Counted from the stretch's first letter, positions 7,903 through 14,719 are shown. The stretch: 15,187 nt of DNA from an uncultured Armatimonadota bacterium (GCA_903915615.1 CAIWTR010000409.1:1-15187); one strand, 5' to 3'. Notes: a model not told the origin generated them from the sequence alone. Translations and numbers: made by a program.

Positions 7903-9225
7903 ATGCAAATAGCGATCACAACCGGCGAAGCGAGTGGTGACAAGGTTGCTGGTGAGCTTGCCCGACGTTTAAAAGCACGCCTCCCGGATATTCAAATCTG
8001 GGGGGTGGGCGGAACCGCTATGCAAGCTGCCGGTGTCGATGTCCTTGTCGACACCAGCCGGTTTGGAGCCATCGGAATCGGGGGCGTCATCCCCCTCCTG
8101 CCCAAAATTCTCGCAGCGAGGCGCAAGGTTTTTACGGCGTTGCGCGAGCGGCGTCCGGATGTCTATGTTGCAATCGATGCCGGTGCGTTTCACTACGGCT
8201 TTGGACCGGTCACCGGTTTATGTCCTTGGGTACGTAAAGAGCTACCAGAGACCCGTATCCTTGCCTGGATGCCGCCCGGTTCCTGGCGCAAGACGCTTTC
8301 CGGGAGCTCGCTGGGTGCGTGCACGGATGCTGTCTCAAGTCCATTTCGCTGGAATGCGAGCGAGCTGCAACGCCTTGGCGTCAACGCTACGTTTACTGGA
8401 CATCCGCTGCTCGATTTTGTCACTTCCGACATGACGGATACCGCTGCGACATCTCGATGGGGGCTCGACATGAACCGCCCCGTTGTGGCATTGCTGCCCG
8501 GAAGCCGGGAGCAGGAGCTCGGAGAGCTGCTGCCTGTGATGCTGGATGCTGCCTATCAAATGGCCGAGCGGGTTCCGGGCGTGCAGTTTCTGCTTGGCCT
8601 TGCTCCAACGATTGACCGTGAGCGGGTCCAGAATGCGGTTTTGGATGCCCATAAGCGAGCGCAAAATCGCGCGTTGCACTCTGATGATGCTCCTCCTAGG
8701 AATTCCGAGCCAGTGCTGACACCCGTGCATGTGACTGCAGGCGCATCCAAGGGCGCGGGTCCGAGCCAGCCGTGGCACCTGGAACGGTCAACGCGAAGCA
8801 CACATGTGCTGCCATTGGTAATCGTCGAAGATGCAACATTTGATGTCCTTAAAATGGCGGATGTCGCAGTTTGTGTGAGTGGAACGGTCACGCTTGAAGC
8901 GGCCATTCTTGGTACCCCGATGGTGATTGTGTACAAGCTTCCAAAGTCGGGACTTTGGCAATATCGCCTGATGAAGAAACGCTTACCAGCACACATTGGA
9001 TTGCCAAACCTGATTGCTGGCACGCAGATTTGTCCAGAGCTGCTGCAGGATGCGGCGTCGGCGGATGGAATCGCTGCGGAAACTGTACTGTTGCTGTTGG
9101 ATCCCGAGTGGCTGTTCCGGATGAAAGAAGGGCTCCGCGGTGTTCGGGATGCACTGGGAGAACCGGGGGCAGTTGACCGTACGGCTGAGCTTGTGATCGC
9201 ACTTGGAAATGGTAGCCGGAAATGA
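7903..9225 (+). CDS. lpxB: Lipid-A-disaccharide synthase LpxB, divergent form with an internal insertion
   Basis: LpxB (GT19 family) joins lipid X to UDP-diacylglucosamine. The 440-residue protein starts with ITTGEASGDKVAGEL, the family opening, and has GVGGTAMQAAG (34-44), FTGHPLLD (164-171), LLPGSREQE (197-205) and the donor-site motif SGTVTLEAAILGTPMVIVYK (326-345). It is about 60 residues longer than E. coli LpxB, mostly because of a hydrophilic Ala/Pro/Ser/Arg-rich insert at about 250-300. Two motifs differ from the proteobacterial form: IDAGAFH (91-97) stands where IDAPDFN is expected, so the Asp reported as essential is Ala here, and MPPGSWRK (123-130) replaces the usual VWAWR region. 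Start ATG 7903 follows TAAGG (7891-7895). The gene order and retained SGT/LE motif support the call, but activity with the altered Asp is unproven. Confidence 0.92.
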   Translation: MQIAITTGEASGDKVAGELARRLKARLPDIQIWGVGGTAMQAAGVDVLVDTSRFGAIGIGGVIPLLPKILAARRKVFTALRERRPDVYVAIDAGAFHYGFGPVTGLCPWVRKELPETRILAWMPPGSWRKTLSGSSLGACTDAVSSPFRWNASELQRLGVNATFTGHPLLDFVTSDMTDTAATSRWGLDMNRPVVALLPGSREQELGELLPVMLDAAYQMAERVPGVQFLLGLAPTIDRERVQNAVLDAHKRAQNRALHSDDAPPRNSEPVLTPVHVTAGASKGAGPSQPWHLERSTRSTHVLPLVIVEDATFDVLKMADVAVCVSGTVTLEAAILGTPMVIVYKLPKSGLWQYRLMKKRLPAHIGLPNLIAGTQICPELLQDAASADGIAAETVLLLLDPEWLFRMKEGLRGVRDALGEPGAVDRTAELVIALGNGSRK

Positions 9226-10001
9226 AACTTGTGATTTCGCCATGTCCCAATGATGTTTGGGTGTTTGCCGGGTGGATGCTTGGTCATATTGATGCTCCTC
9301 AGGTTGATGTTGAATTCCTTGATGTTCAGGCGGCGAATGACCTGCTGATTTCTGGCGGTGGTGATGCGGATGTAATAAAGGTGTCTTACGGCGTCTGGAA
9401 TGCTCTTGGTGATGCATGGCACCCGCTGCGGAGTGGAGGCGCACTCGGACGCGGGTGTGGACCTCTGTTGTTACAGAACACCGCTGGACCAGCACAGGCG
9501 ACGGTTCTTGTTCCTGGGAGGCACACGACGGCGAATCTTTTATTAGATGTCTATCTGGGTGATGAGGTTGTAACAAAGGAGTTCCTGCCATTTGATGCAC
9601 TTTATGCGCGTCTTTGTGCAGAGCCCGGCTGTCGGGGCGTCGTAATTCACGAGAGCCGATTCACGTATCAGCGTGATGGCCTATCGCTCATTCAGGATCT
9701 TGGCGAGCACTGGGAGCGTGTAACGGGTGCGCCGATACCGTTAGGGTTGATCGTGCACCGGGCCGGTTTGGACACGGAAGCCATCGATGCCACGATTCGT
9801 AGGAGCATCGCTTGGGCGGATGAGCACCCTGAGGAAGCCCTTGAACTGTGTGCGCAGCATGCTCAGGAGCTGGACCCGGATGTGATGAAGGCTCATATCG
9901 CTCTTTATGTGAATGGCTTTACGAAGGATATCGGCGTCGAGGGCGAAGCTGCGATCGCAGCACTGTCATCGCGTCTCTACAACCAATCCACACAGGGGTA
10001 A
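9222..10001 (+). CDS. mqnD: 1,4-dihydroxy-6-naphthoate synthase MqnD (futalosine menaquinone pathway)
   Basis: MqnD converts cyclic dehypoxanthinyl futalosine to 1,4-dihydroxy-6-naphthoate in the alternative menaquinone pathway. The 259-residue protein has the periplasmic-binding-protein-like fold of the family. It opens with SPCPNDVWVFAGWM (6-19) and then has KVSYGVWNAL (53-62), SGGALGRGCGPLL (71-83), VPGRHTTANLLL (97-108) and VIHESRFTYQRDGL (141-154), in which His143 aligns with the conserved active-site His of Thermus MqnD. The start ATG 9222 overlaps the lpxB stop (ATGA), so it is translated with the lipid A operon even though the pathways are unrelated. No other mqn genes are present in the window. 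The MqnA paralogue family is the alternative, but the SPCPND and HESRF motifs favour MqnD. Confidence 0.93.
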   Translation: MKLVISPCPNDVWVFAGWMLGHIDAPQVDVEFLDVQAANDLLISGGGDADVIKVSYGVWNALGDAWHPLRSGGALGRGCGPLLLQNTAGPAQATVLVPGRHTTANLLLDVYLGDEVVTKEFLPFDALYARLCAEPGCRGVVIHESRFTYQRDGLSLIQDLGEHWERVTGAPIPLGLIVHRAGLDTEAIDATIRRSIAWADEHPEEALELCAQHAQELDPDVMKAHIALYVNGFTKDIGVEGEAAIAALSSRLYNQSTQG

Positions 10002-10010
10002 ACACGAAAA

Positions 10011-10024
10011 CAAACAGATGTTTG
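10011..10024 (+). promoter_or_regulatory. LexA-like operator 1 (CAAACAGATGTTTG)
   Basis: The 14-nt palindrome has perfect 5-bp arms CAAAC/GTTTG around AGAT. It differs from the Bacillus/actinobacterial LexA consensus CGAACRNRYGTTYG at one position only. It overlaps the first three bases of the proposed -35 hexamer, where a bound repressor would block RNA polymerase. Identification as LexA is inference: no lexA gene is in the window. Confidence 0.6.
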
Positions 10025-10050
10025 CTTTTGTCCAAATTGCATGCTATTCT
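10022..10050 (+). promoter_or_regulatory. Sigma-70-type promoter for the LysM protein gene
   Basis: TTGCTT at 10022-10027 and TATTCT at 10045-10050 are separated by exactly 17 nt, and TGC just before the -10 makes an extended -10. Transcription would start near 10057, giving a leader of about 71 nt. This places the in-frame ATG at 10041 upstream of the RNA start and supports ATG 10128 as the translation start. Confidence 0.65.
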
Positions 10051-10060
10051 TTGGCATGCA
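10038..10060. repeat. Inverted repeat TGCATGC/GCATGCA flanking the -10 box
   Basis: Perfect 7-bp arms at 10038-10044 and 10054-10060 enclose nine bases that contain the -10 hexamer TATTCT. This could be a second regulator site around the promoter or a DNA cruciform. It is unlikely to be a terminator because no T-run follows and it lies inside a promoter. Confidence 0.45.
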
Positions 10061-10072
10061 AACAAATGTTCA
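10059..10072 (+). promoter_or_regulatory. LexA-like operator 2 (CAAACAAATGTTCA)
   Basis: This second copy of the motif shares CAAACARATGTTY with operator 1 and lies 48 bp downstream in the same orientation. It has two mismatches to the Gram-positive LexA consensus. It covers about +3 to +16 relative to the predicted RNA start. Two sites bracketing one promoter strengthen the case that the motif is functional. Confidence 0.55.
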
Positions 10073-10127
10073 CATGCCTTTCCGGGTTACCGCCTCCGAT
10101 GCGAGTATTGCACTGAGGAAACCAATC

Positions 10128-10502
10128 ATGAGTAATATCTGGCCAGGCTTTGTTGCTACGCATTCACGACAGTCATCCGCATCACAGGAATCGCTGCGCG
10201 AGACCCGTCGGATGGCACGTAAGCTACAGTCCGAGCGCCGCCGCCGTACGATCTGGGTAATGGTTGCCCTGTGTGTGGGAGCCGTAATCGGTTCGATGTT
10301 CAGTAAGGCGCATAGCCAATCGGTTCCAGTTCCTCCGATGGTGGTGAAAGCTGGCATTGGGGATACGGTCTGGTCGATTGCAAAGCGACATCCAAAATCC
10401 GGGATGACAACTGGTGCGAGGATGCATCAGATTATCAAAGCAAACCCAGACCTGGGCGGGACGCTGTACGCGGGTGAAACAATCGTCATCCCAGCGCGTT
10501 AG
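10128..10502 (+). CDS. Small membrane-anchored LysM protein, candidate SOS-induced division inhibitor (YneA-like)
   Basis: The 124-residue protein has a basic, Ser/Arg-rich cytoplasmic N-terminus (1-40), a single transmembrane segment (about 41-58, TIWVMVALCVGAVIGSMF) and a short linker. A C-terminal LysM peptidoglycan-binding domain follows (about 72-123: VVKAGIGDTVWSIAKRH, then QIIKANPDLGGTLYAGETIVIPAR). Short TM-plus-LysM proteins under LexA control (YneA of Bacillus, DivS of Corynebacterium, Rv2719c of Mycobacterium) halt division after DNA damage. The same layout plus two LexA-like boxes at the promoter suggests the same role here, but sequence alone does not prove it; a general wall-binding protein is the alternative. 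ATG 10128 is preceded by GAGGAA (10115-10120) at 7 nt; an in-frame ATG at 10041 lies within the promoter. It is monocistronic, facing the oppF gene. Confidence 0.88.
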   Translation: MSNIWPGFVATHSRQSSASQESLRETRRMARKLQSERRRRTIWVMVALCVGAVIGSMFSKAHSQSVPVPPMVVKAGIGDTVWSIAKRHPKSGMTTGARMHQIIKANPDLGGTLYAGETIVIPAR

Positions 10503-10626
10503 AGGTAGCTGTTCAAAGCATGCGAAAGCTTGATTCGAACCGATTCGTCAGTTAGACGATGGCACGTTGATGAGGGGTGCTGCGTTGGTGTTTGGTAGGG
10601 TGATACGTAAATAGTCGATTAGGTTA
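10503..10626. other. Convergent intergenic region without an obvious intrinsic terminator
   Basis: The LysM gene and oppF end towards each other here. The only small hairpins are weak, such as TCGTC-AGTTA-GACGA around 10545-10556, and none is followed by a T-run on either strand. No gene is visible. Termination may be Rho-dependent or lie beyond the stop codons. Confidence 0.5.
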
Positions 10627-11589
10627 CTACACGGATGTCCATGCGGGAAGCGTGTTTGAGTGATGACACGCAATACGCCTTGCATCGCCTAGTTGAATAA
10701 GCTGCGGATCATCTGTGAGACACTTTTCAGTCCTGTATGCACAGCGCGTCTGGAACCGGCAGCCTGCCGGGATATCTAGTGGACTAGGCGGATCGCCATC
10801 GAGAGCCGGTGTGGTCCGCCGCTTCGTTGGATCCGGACTTGGCGCAGACAGGATAAGGCTACGTGTATACGGATGCTGAGGATTGTCGAAAATCTCTGCT
10901 GTAGTGCCTAGCTCTACAACCCGGCCAAGGTACATCACCGCCACACGGTCTGTCACATGCCGCATCAGTGCCAGATCATGGCCAATAAACATATAGCCGA
11001 CATTACGCGTACGTTGAATGTCAGCAAGCAGGTTTATCACCTGTGCACGCACCGAAATATCCAATGCCGACACAGGCTCATCCAGGATGACAAGCTTCGG
11101 GTCCGCGATGATTGCTCGCGCAATACCGATGCGCTGGCGCTGCCCCCCGCTGAACTCATGCGGGTATCTCGACAAGCTGGTACGGTCGAGACCAACGGCA
11201 TCCAGAGTGGCCTCCGCACGGGCGATACGTTCTTTACGATCATTCCCTATCTGGTGGACCTCAAGAGGTTCAAGTAACGACTGCAGAATCGTACGACGTG
11301 GGGAAAGACTCGCATACGGGTCCTGAAAGACCATTTGCACATTGCGCCGGAATCCAAGGAGCGCCGTACCCGAAAGACCATCCGGATTCTGACTATCTAC
11401 GGTTACACTGCCCTGAACGGGTTTGACCAGCCCCAGCACAGCCTTCGCGAGCGTTGATTTGCCACACCCTGATTCGCCAACAATTCCAAGTGTTTCGCCA
11501 GCCGCGACATCGAGAGAGACGCCATCGACCGCACGCAATATCTTGCGGCCAACCGGATAGTGAACATGGACATCGGTTATCGTCAGCAT
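10627..11589 (-). CDS. oppF: Oligopeptide/dipeptide ABC transporter ATP-binding protein, OppF/DppF type
   Basis: The 320-residue ATPase would energise uptake of peptides or similar nickel/peptide-family substrates at the inner membrane. It shows Walker A GESGCGKST (38-46), the Q-loop in VFQDPYASLSPRR (88-99), signature FSGGQRQR (146-153), Walker B LVILDEPVSALD (166-177) and the switch His204. The C-terminal oligopeptide/dipeptide extension carries Cys277, 283, 290 and 308 in the CRFQTRC...C...C pattern typical of the family. LSPRR after the Q-loop is characteristic of OppF rather than OppD. ATG 11589 is chosen because it overlaps the oppD stop (TGATG) and has GAGG (11597-11600) upstream; a TTG codon at 11592 also begins the frame. 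No permease or binding-protein gene lies in the window, so the substrate cannot be named. Confidence 0.93.
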   Translation of the reverse strand: MLTITDVHVHYPVGRKILRAVDGVSLDVAAGETLGIVGESGCGKSTLAKAVLGLVKPVQGSVTVDSQNPDGLSGTALLGFRRNVQMVFQDPYASLSPRRTILQSLLEPLEVHQIGNDRKERIARAEATLDAVGLDRTSLSRYPHEFSGGQRQRIGIARAIIADPKLVILDEPVSALDISVRAQVINLLADIQRTRNVGYMFIGHDLALMRHVTDRVAVMYLGRVVELGTTAEIFDNPQHPYTRSLILSAPSPDPTKRRTTPALDGDPPSPLDIPAGCRFQTRCAYRTEKCLTDDPQLIQLGDARRIACHHSNTLPAWTSV

Positions 11590-12557
11590 CAAGCGACCTC
11601 ACTGACCCTGTGGCAGGCAACCAGCTGCGGTTTATCGATGGTGCCCAGCTGTACCAGTGGAAGCGGAGCATCACAGGCGCTGATCGCAACCCGGCATCGT
11701 GACTTGAACGGACAGCCCGTACCACGCTGACCACTCGTCGGAGGTTGACCCGGAATGGAAACTAAAGGCTGACCCGGGATGGCTCTATCCGGCAAGCTCT
11801 CAAGCAATGCTTGGGTATACGGATGTCCGGGTTGCGCAAACAATGTGTTGACATCGGTGCTTTCAAACACTTTCCCGCCATACATCACCACCACACGGTC
11901 ACACAGCTCTGCGACGACCGCGAGGTCATGGGTGATAAACGCAATCGCCATCCCCGTTTCCTGTTGAAGCTGACGGAGGAGCTGCAGAATCTGAGCTTGG
12001 ACCGTAACATCAAGGGCTGTCGTCGGCTCATCCGCAAGCAAGACTTCAGACTTGCAGGCAAGCGCCATCGCAATCATCACACGTTGCCGCATCCCGCCAG
12101 AAAGCTCATGTGGATACTGCTTTGCACGCCGCTCTGGATCCGGCACCTGAACCTTGCGAAGGGCATCAACTGCAGCATCCATCGCCGCGCGACCCTTCAA
12201 ACCCTGATGGAGCGTGACTGCCTCAGCGATCTGCGCACCTACGGTGAAAACCGGATTGAGCGATGTCATCGGGTCTTGGAAGACCATCGCCGCACGCTTC
12301 CCACGCATTCCGGGAGCCGTCGCCGGCGTTACAGGAGATCCCGAGATCTGTATCGACCCTCCGAGGACGGTCAGCGGGGCTGGAAGCAGACCGAGCACAG
12401 CAAGCATCGAAAGTGTCTTGCCAGAGCCCGATTCACCCACGATTCCCAGAATCTCACCTGCTTGAATCGCCATGCTGACGCCATCCACGATGACGTGTTC
12501 GCCAGCGGAGTCGGTCCATCCGATACGTAGATTTTCGATTTCAAGAACTGCTGGCAT
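11589..12557 (-). CDS. oppD: Oligopeptide/dipeptide ABC transporter ATP-binding protein, OppD/DppD type
   Basis: This is the partner ATPase of OppF in a heterodimeric peptide-type importer. The 322 residues show Walker A GESGSGKT (41-48), Q-loop VFQDPMTSLNPV (92-103), signature LSGGMRQR (152-159), Walker B VLLADEPTTALD (172-183) and switch His210. The C-terminal extension has Cys282, 288, 295 and 315, the four-Cys set conserved in the OppD/DppD family. The QDPMTSLNP and LSGGMRQRVMIAMAL motifs are typical of OppD. It starts at ATG 12557, 6 nt after the prs stop, without a clear Shine-Dalgarno sequence, so translation probably depends on coupling to prs. The stop overlaps oppF by one base. Permease genes are absent here, which is unusual for Opp loci. 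Confidence 0.93.
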   Translation of the reverse strand: MPAVLEIENLRIGWTDSAGEHVIVDGVSMAIQAGEILGIVGESGSGKTLSMLAVLGLLPAPLTVLGGSIQISGSPVTPATAPGMRGKRAAMVFQDPMTSLNPVFTVGAQIAEAVTLHQGLKGRAAMDAAVDALRKVQVPDPERRAKQYPHELSGGMRQRVMIAMALACKSEVLLADEPTTALDVTVQAQILQLLRQLQQETGMAIAFITHDLAVVAELCDRVVVMYGGKVFESTDVNTLFAQPGHPYTQALLESLPDRAIPGQPLVSIPGQPPTSGQRGTGCPFKSRCRVAISACDAPLPLVQLGTIDKPQLVACHRVSEVA

Positions 12558-12563
12558 GGCGTA

Positions 12564-13520
12564 TTAGTCGAACAGACTGGAGACAGATGCATTCTGCCAA
12601 ATCCGGTGGATGGCTTCCGAGAAGACCTGGGATGTCGATAGCACCGTGCAACGGGCAGGGCGACGGGAATCGGGAAGCGGAATCGTATCTGTGGTGATGA
12701 CTTCACGGATTTCAGGGCGGCTAAGCCGCTCGGGAGCCTTGCCTGCAAAGACTGCATGCGTACATGCGATGGTGATATCCGGCGTCGCACCGTTTGCGAG
12801 AAGCGTGTCAACAATTTCGTTGATCGACCCGCCCGTGGAAATGATGTCATCGTAGACAATACAACGCTTGCCACGGACATCACCGGCAAGGCCAGAAATC
12901 TCAGACTCGCCGTGTGCTGGATGGAACTTGTAGCCGACAGCAAGGGGAACATTCAGACGGGATGCCAGCTTACGAATCGTCTTTACACGCCCCTCATCTG
13001 GGGACACAAGGCAGACATTTTCCATCGATTGCTGCGCGAGGTAATCCGAGATAACCGGGACTGCTGTGAGGTGGTCGACAGGGACATTGAAGAAGCCCTG
13101 GATTGCATCCGCATGGAGGTCCATCGCAACAATATGATGTGCACCTGCGGTGGTTAGCAGGTCGGCGATGAGCTTGGCGGTGATCGGCTCGCGTGGACGA
13201 TCCTTCTTCTCTTGCCGTGCATAGCCGTAGTAGGGAATGACACAGGTGATGCGGTAGGCGGCCGCACGCTTGAGAGCATCCACAGCAATAAGGAGCTCCA
13301 TCAGGTTGCCATCAATCGGAGCACAGGTTGGCTGGATAAGGAAGACATCTGAGCCGCGGACCGACTCTTCAAACTTTACATAGACCTCAGTGTCGGGAAA
13401 CCTCGTTATCCGAAGTCCACCGAGTGGAATACCGAGACGCTGAGCAATTGCCTCTGCAAGAGCCGGATTTCCGGTTCCGCTGAATACTGCAATGGGATGG
13501 CGTTGAGACATGGTTTCCAT
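12564..13520 (-). CDS. prs: Ribose-phosphate pyrophosphokinase (PRPP synthetase)
   Basis: The enzyme makes PRPP from ribose 5-phosphate and ATP for nucleotide, NAD, His and Trp synthesis. The 318-residue length matches the family. It has FSGTGNPALAEAIA at the start, the FPDTEVYVKFEESVRG segment (41-56) and the flexible ATP loop YGYARQEKKDRPREPI (98-113). The metal/ATP motif VAMDLHADAIQGFF (131-144) and the PRPP loop VYDDIISTGGSI (222-233) are also present. ATG 13520 is preferred because AAGGA (13525-13529) is 4 nt upstream in the 14-nt gap after tdh; ATG 13511 is also possible. A longer frame from 13577 would overlap tdh and gives a non-family N-terminus. It lies between tdh and oppD in one operon, which is not a standard arrangement. 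Confidence 0.96.
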   Translation of the reverse strand: METMSQRHPIAVFSGTGNPALAEAIAQRLGIPLGGLRITRFPDTEVYVKFEESVRGSDVFLIQPTCAPIDGNLMELLIAVDALKRAAAYRITCVIPYYGYARQEKKDRPREPITAKLIADLLTTAGAHHIVAMDLHADAIQGFFNVPVDHLTAVPVISDYLAQQSMENVCLVSPDEGRVKTIRKLASRLNVPLAVGYKFHPAHGESEISGLAGDVRGKRCIVYDDIISTGGSINEIVDTLLANGATPDITIACTHAVFAGKAPERLSRPEIREVITTDTIPLPDSRRPARCTVLSTSQVFSEAIHRIWQNASVSSLFD

Positions 13521-13534
13521 AATATCCTTAGGGG

Positions 13535-14578
13535 CTAGTCTGCGTACTCCGAGACTTTGAGAACGACCTTGCCACATGTCCCTGCCTGCATCAGGGCAAA
13601 TCCAGCATCGAATTGGTCAAACGGAAGAATGTGGGTTCGAATAGGAGTGACATCGAGGCGACCGGATGCAAGCAAATCCTGCATCGTAAACCACGTGTCG
13701 TACAGCCTGCGGCCGACCACACCGTGGATACGCAGGCCCTTGAAAATGATGTCTTCCGCGACGTTCAGGTCAACAGTTCCCGCGGGAATCCCCATCAGGG
13801 AAATACGCCCACCGGGCTTTGCCAAGCGGAGACTTTGTTGGATGGCTTTTGGGGCTCCGGACATTTCGAGGACAACATCCACACCCATGCCATGCGTCAA
13901 TGTCGCAACTGCATCGTCGACATCGGTGTCACGAACATTCAAGACATGATCCGCACCCACAGTTTTCGCGAGTTCTAGGCGATAAGCAGATGCATCTGTC
14001 GCGATGATGTTTGTTGCGCCAACAGCGCGGCAGACGGCGATCGCAAACAAGCCGATCGGGCCGCAGCCAAGAATGGCTACCGATTTGCCCGCAAGCGGTT
14101 CAACTAGTGCGGCGTGGACAGCATTTCCAAGTGGATCTTGCAGACAGCTGATGGTGTTCGGGATGCGCGGATCATTTTTTAGCACACTTGCCGCTGGGAC
14201 AGCGAAATATTGGCCAAAGCAGCCATCAGTGTCCACACCAAAAATCTGCGTACTCGTACATACATGGCCATCACCGGTCTTGCACTGTCGGCAATGACCG
14301 CAAATTTTATGTGACTCCCCGGATACGCGGTCACCTACGGCAAATCCAGTGGCGTTTGGCCCGAGCTCCAGAACTTCTCCAGCCCATTCATGGCCCATTG
14401 TGATGGGTGGTTTCACACGTCCGGCCGACCATGCATCCCAGTTATAGACGTGGAGATCGGTTCCGCAGAGGGAAACGGCATCGATGCGGACGAGCAATTC
14501 TCCAACACCTGCAACAGGCATTGGTCGGGTTGTCCATAGGGCTCCGGCAGCCGGAGTGGATTTGACAATGGCGTTCAC
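13535..14578 (-). CDS. tdh: L-threonine 3-dehydrogenase (zinc-dependent MDR family)
   Basis: The enzyme oxidises L-threonine to 2-amino-3-ketobutyrate with NAD. From GTG 14578 the product has 347 residues and lines up with E. coli Tdh from the first residues, with Cys38, Thr40 and His43 in CGTDLH at identical positions. GHEW (62-65) supplies further catalytic-zinc contacts. Cys93, 96, 99 and 107 form the structural-zinc site (CGHCRQC...C), and GCGPIG (171-176) is the Rossmann loop. VYNWDAWS (44-51) and EMSGAPKAIQ are also typical of Tdh among MDR enzymes. An upstream frame to 14635 exists but extends past the family start. There is no Shine-Dalgarno sequence, but TAGAAT lies 7 nt upstream, so the mRNA may be leaderless. 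The usual partner kbl is not nearby. A related polyol dehydrogenase is the alternative. Confidence 0.88.
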   Translation of the reverse strand: MNAIVKSTPAAGALWTTRPMPVAGVGELLVRIDAVSLCGTDLHVYNWDAWSAGRVKPPITMGHEWAGEVLELGPNATGFAVGDRVSGESHKICGHCRQCKTGDGHVCTSTQIFGVDTDGCFGQYFAVPAASVLKNDPRIPNTISCLQDPLGNAVHAALVEPLAGKSVAILGCGPIGLFAIAVCRAVGATNIIATDASAYRLELAKTVGADHVLNVRDTDVDDAVATLTHGMGVDVVLEMSGAPKAIQQSLRLAKPGGRISLMGIPAGTVDLNVAEDIIFKGLRIHGVVGRRLYDTWFTMQDLLASGRLDVTPIRTHILPFDQFDAGFALMQAGTCGKVVLKVSEYAD

Positions 14579-14585
14579 GATGTCG

Positions 14586-14591
14586 ATTCTA
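14586..14591 (-). promoter_or_regulatory. tdh: Putative -10 box TAGAAT of a leaderless tdh promoter
   Basis: Read on the minus strand, TAGAAT lies 7 nt before the GTG start of tdh, so RNA would begin at or next to the start codon. No ribosome binding site is present and no clear -35 is seen at the usual distance (best is a weak CTGATT with 17-nt spacing). Confidence 0.4.
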
Positions 14592-14644
14592 TCTGTTAGG
14601 AGGGGCAAAATCAGGCATCTGGCGGGGAAAAGCACCTACGAAAA

Positions 14645-14657
14645 TGGGACAGTCCCA
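14645..14657. repeat. 13-bp palindrome TGGGACAGTCCCA in the divergent intergenic region
   Basis: Perfect 6-bp arms TGGGAC/GTCCCA surround a single A. It sits about 67 bp upstream of tdh and 113 bp upstream of the divergent gene, a reasonable place for an activator or repressor site. No T-run follows, so a terminator is unlikely. The regulator is unknown. Confidence 0.4.
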
Positions 14658-14719
14658 ACAAATGCAGACCGCAAAACTTGTCATTCAGCCACAAAAATCC
14701 CGGCAATCCGGTGACAGTT

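Noticed and set aside
8556..9422. Minus-strand open frame of 288 residues across lpxB and mqnD
   Set aside because: Both sense genes have strong family motifs throughout; the antisense protein is rich in Ser, Arg, Thr and Pro without domain features.
10041..10127. N-terminal extension of the LysM protein from ATG 10041
   Set aside because: This ATG lies upstream of the predicted RNA start and overlaps the promoter, whereas ATG 10128 has a well-placed GAGGAA and gives the expected TM-LysM layout.
10545..10556. Small hairpin TCGTC-AGTTA-GACGA as terminator of the LysM gene
   Set aside because: The stem has only five pairs and no T-run follows on either strand.
11811..12530. Plus-strand open frame of 239 residues opposite oppD
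   Set aside because: The sense strand encodes complete Walker A, signature and Walker B motifs; the plus frame is an Arg/His-rich shadow.
14598..14605. AGGAGGGG on the plus strand as a strong ribosome binding site for a small gene
   Set aside because: No ATG, GTG or TTG follows at 4-12 nt, and no coding frame begins there; it lies in the promoter region of tdh.
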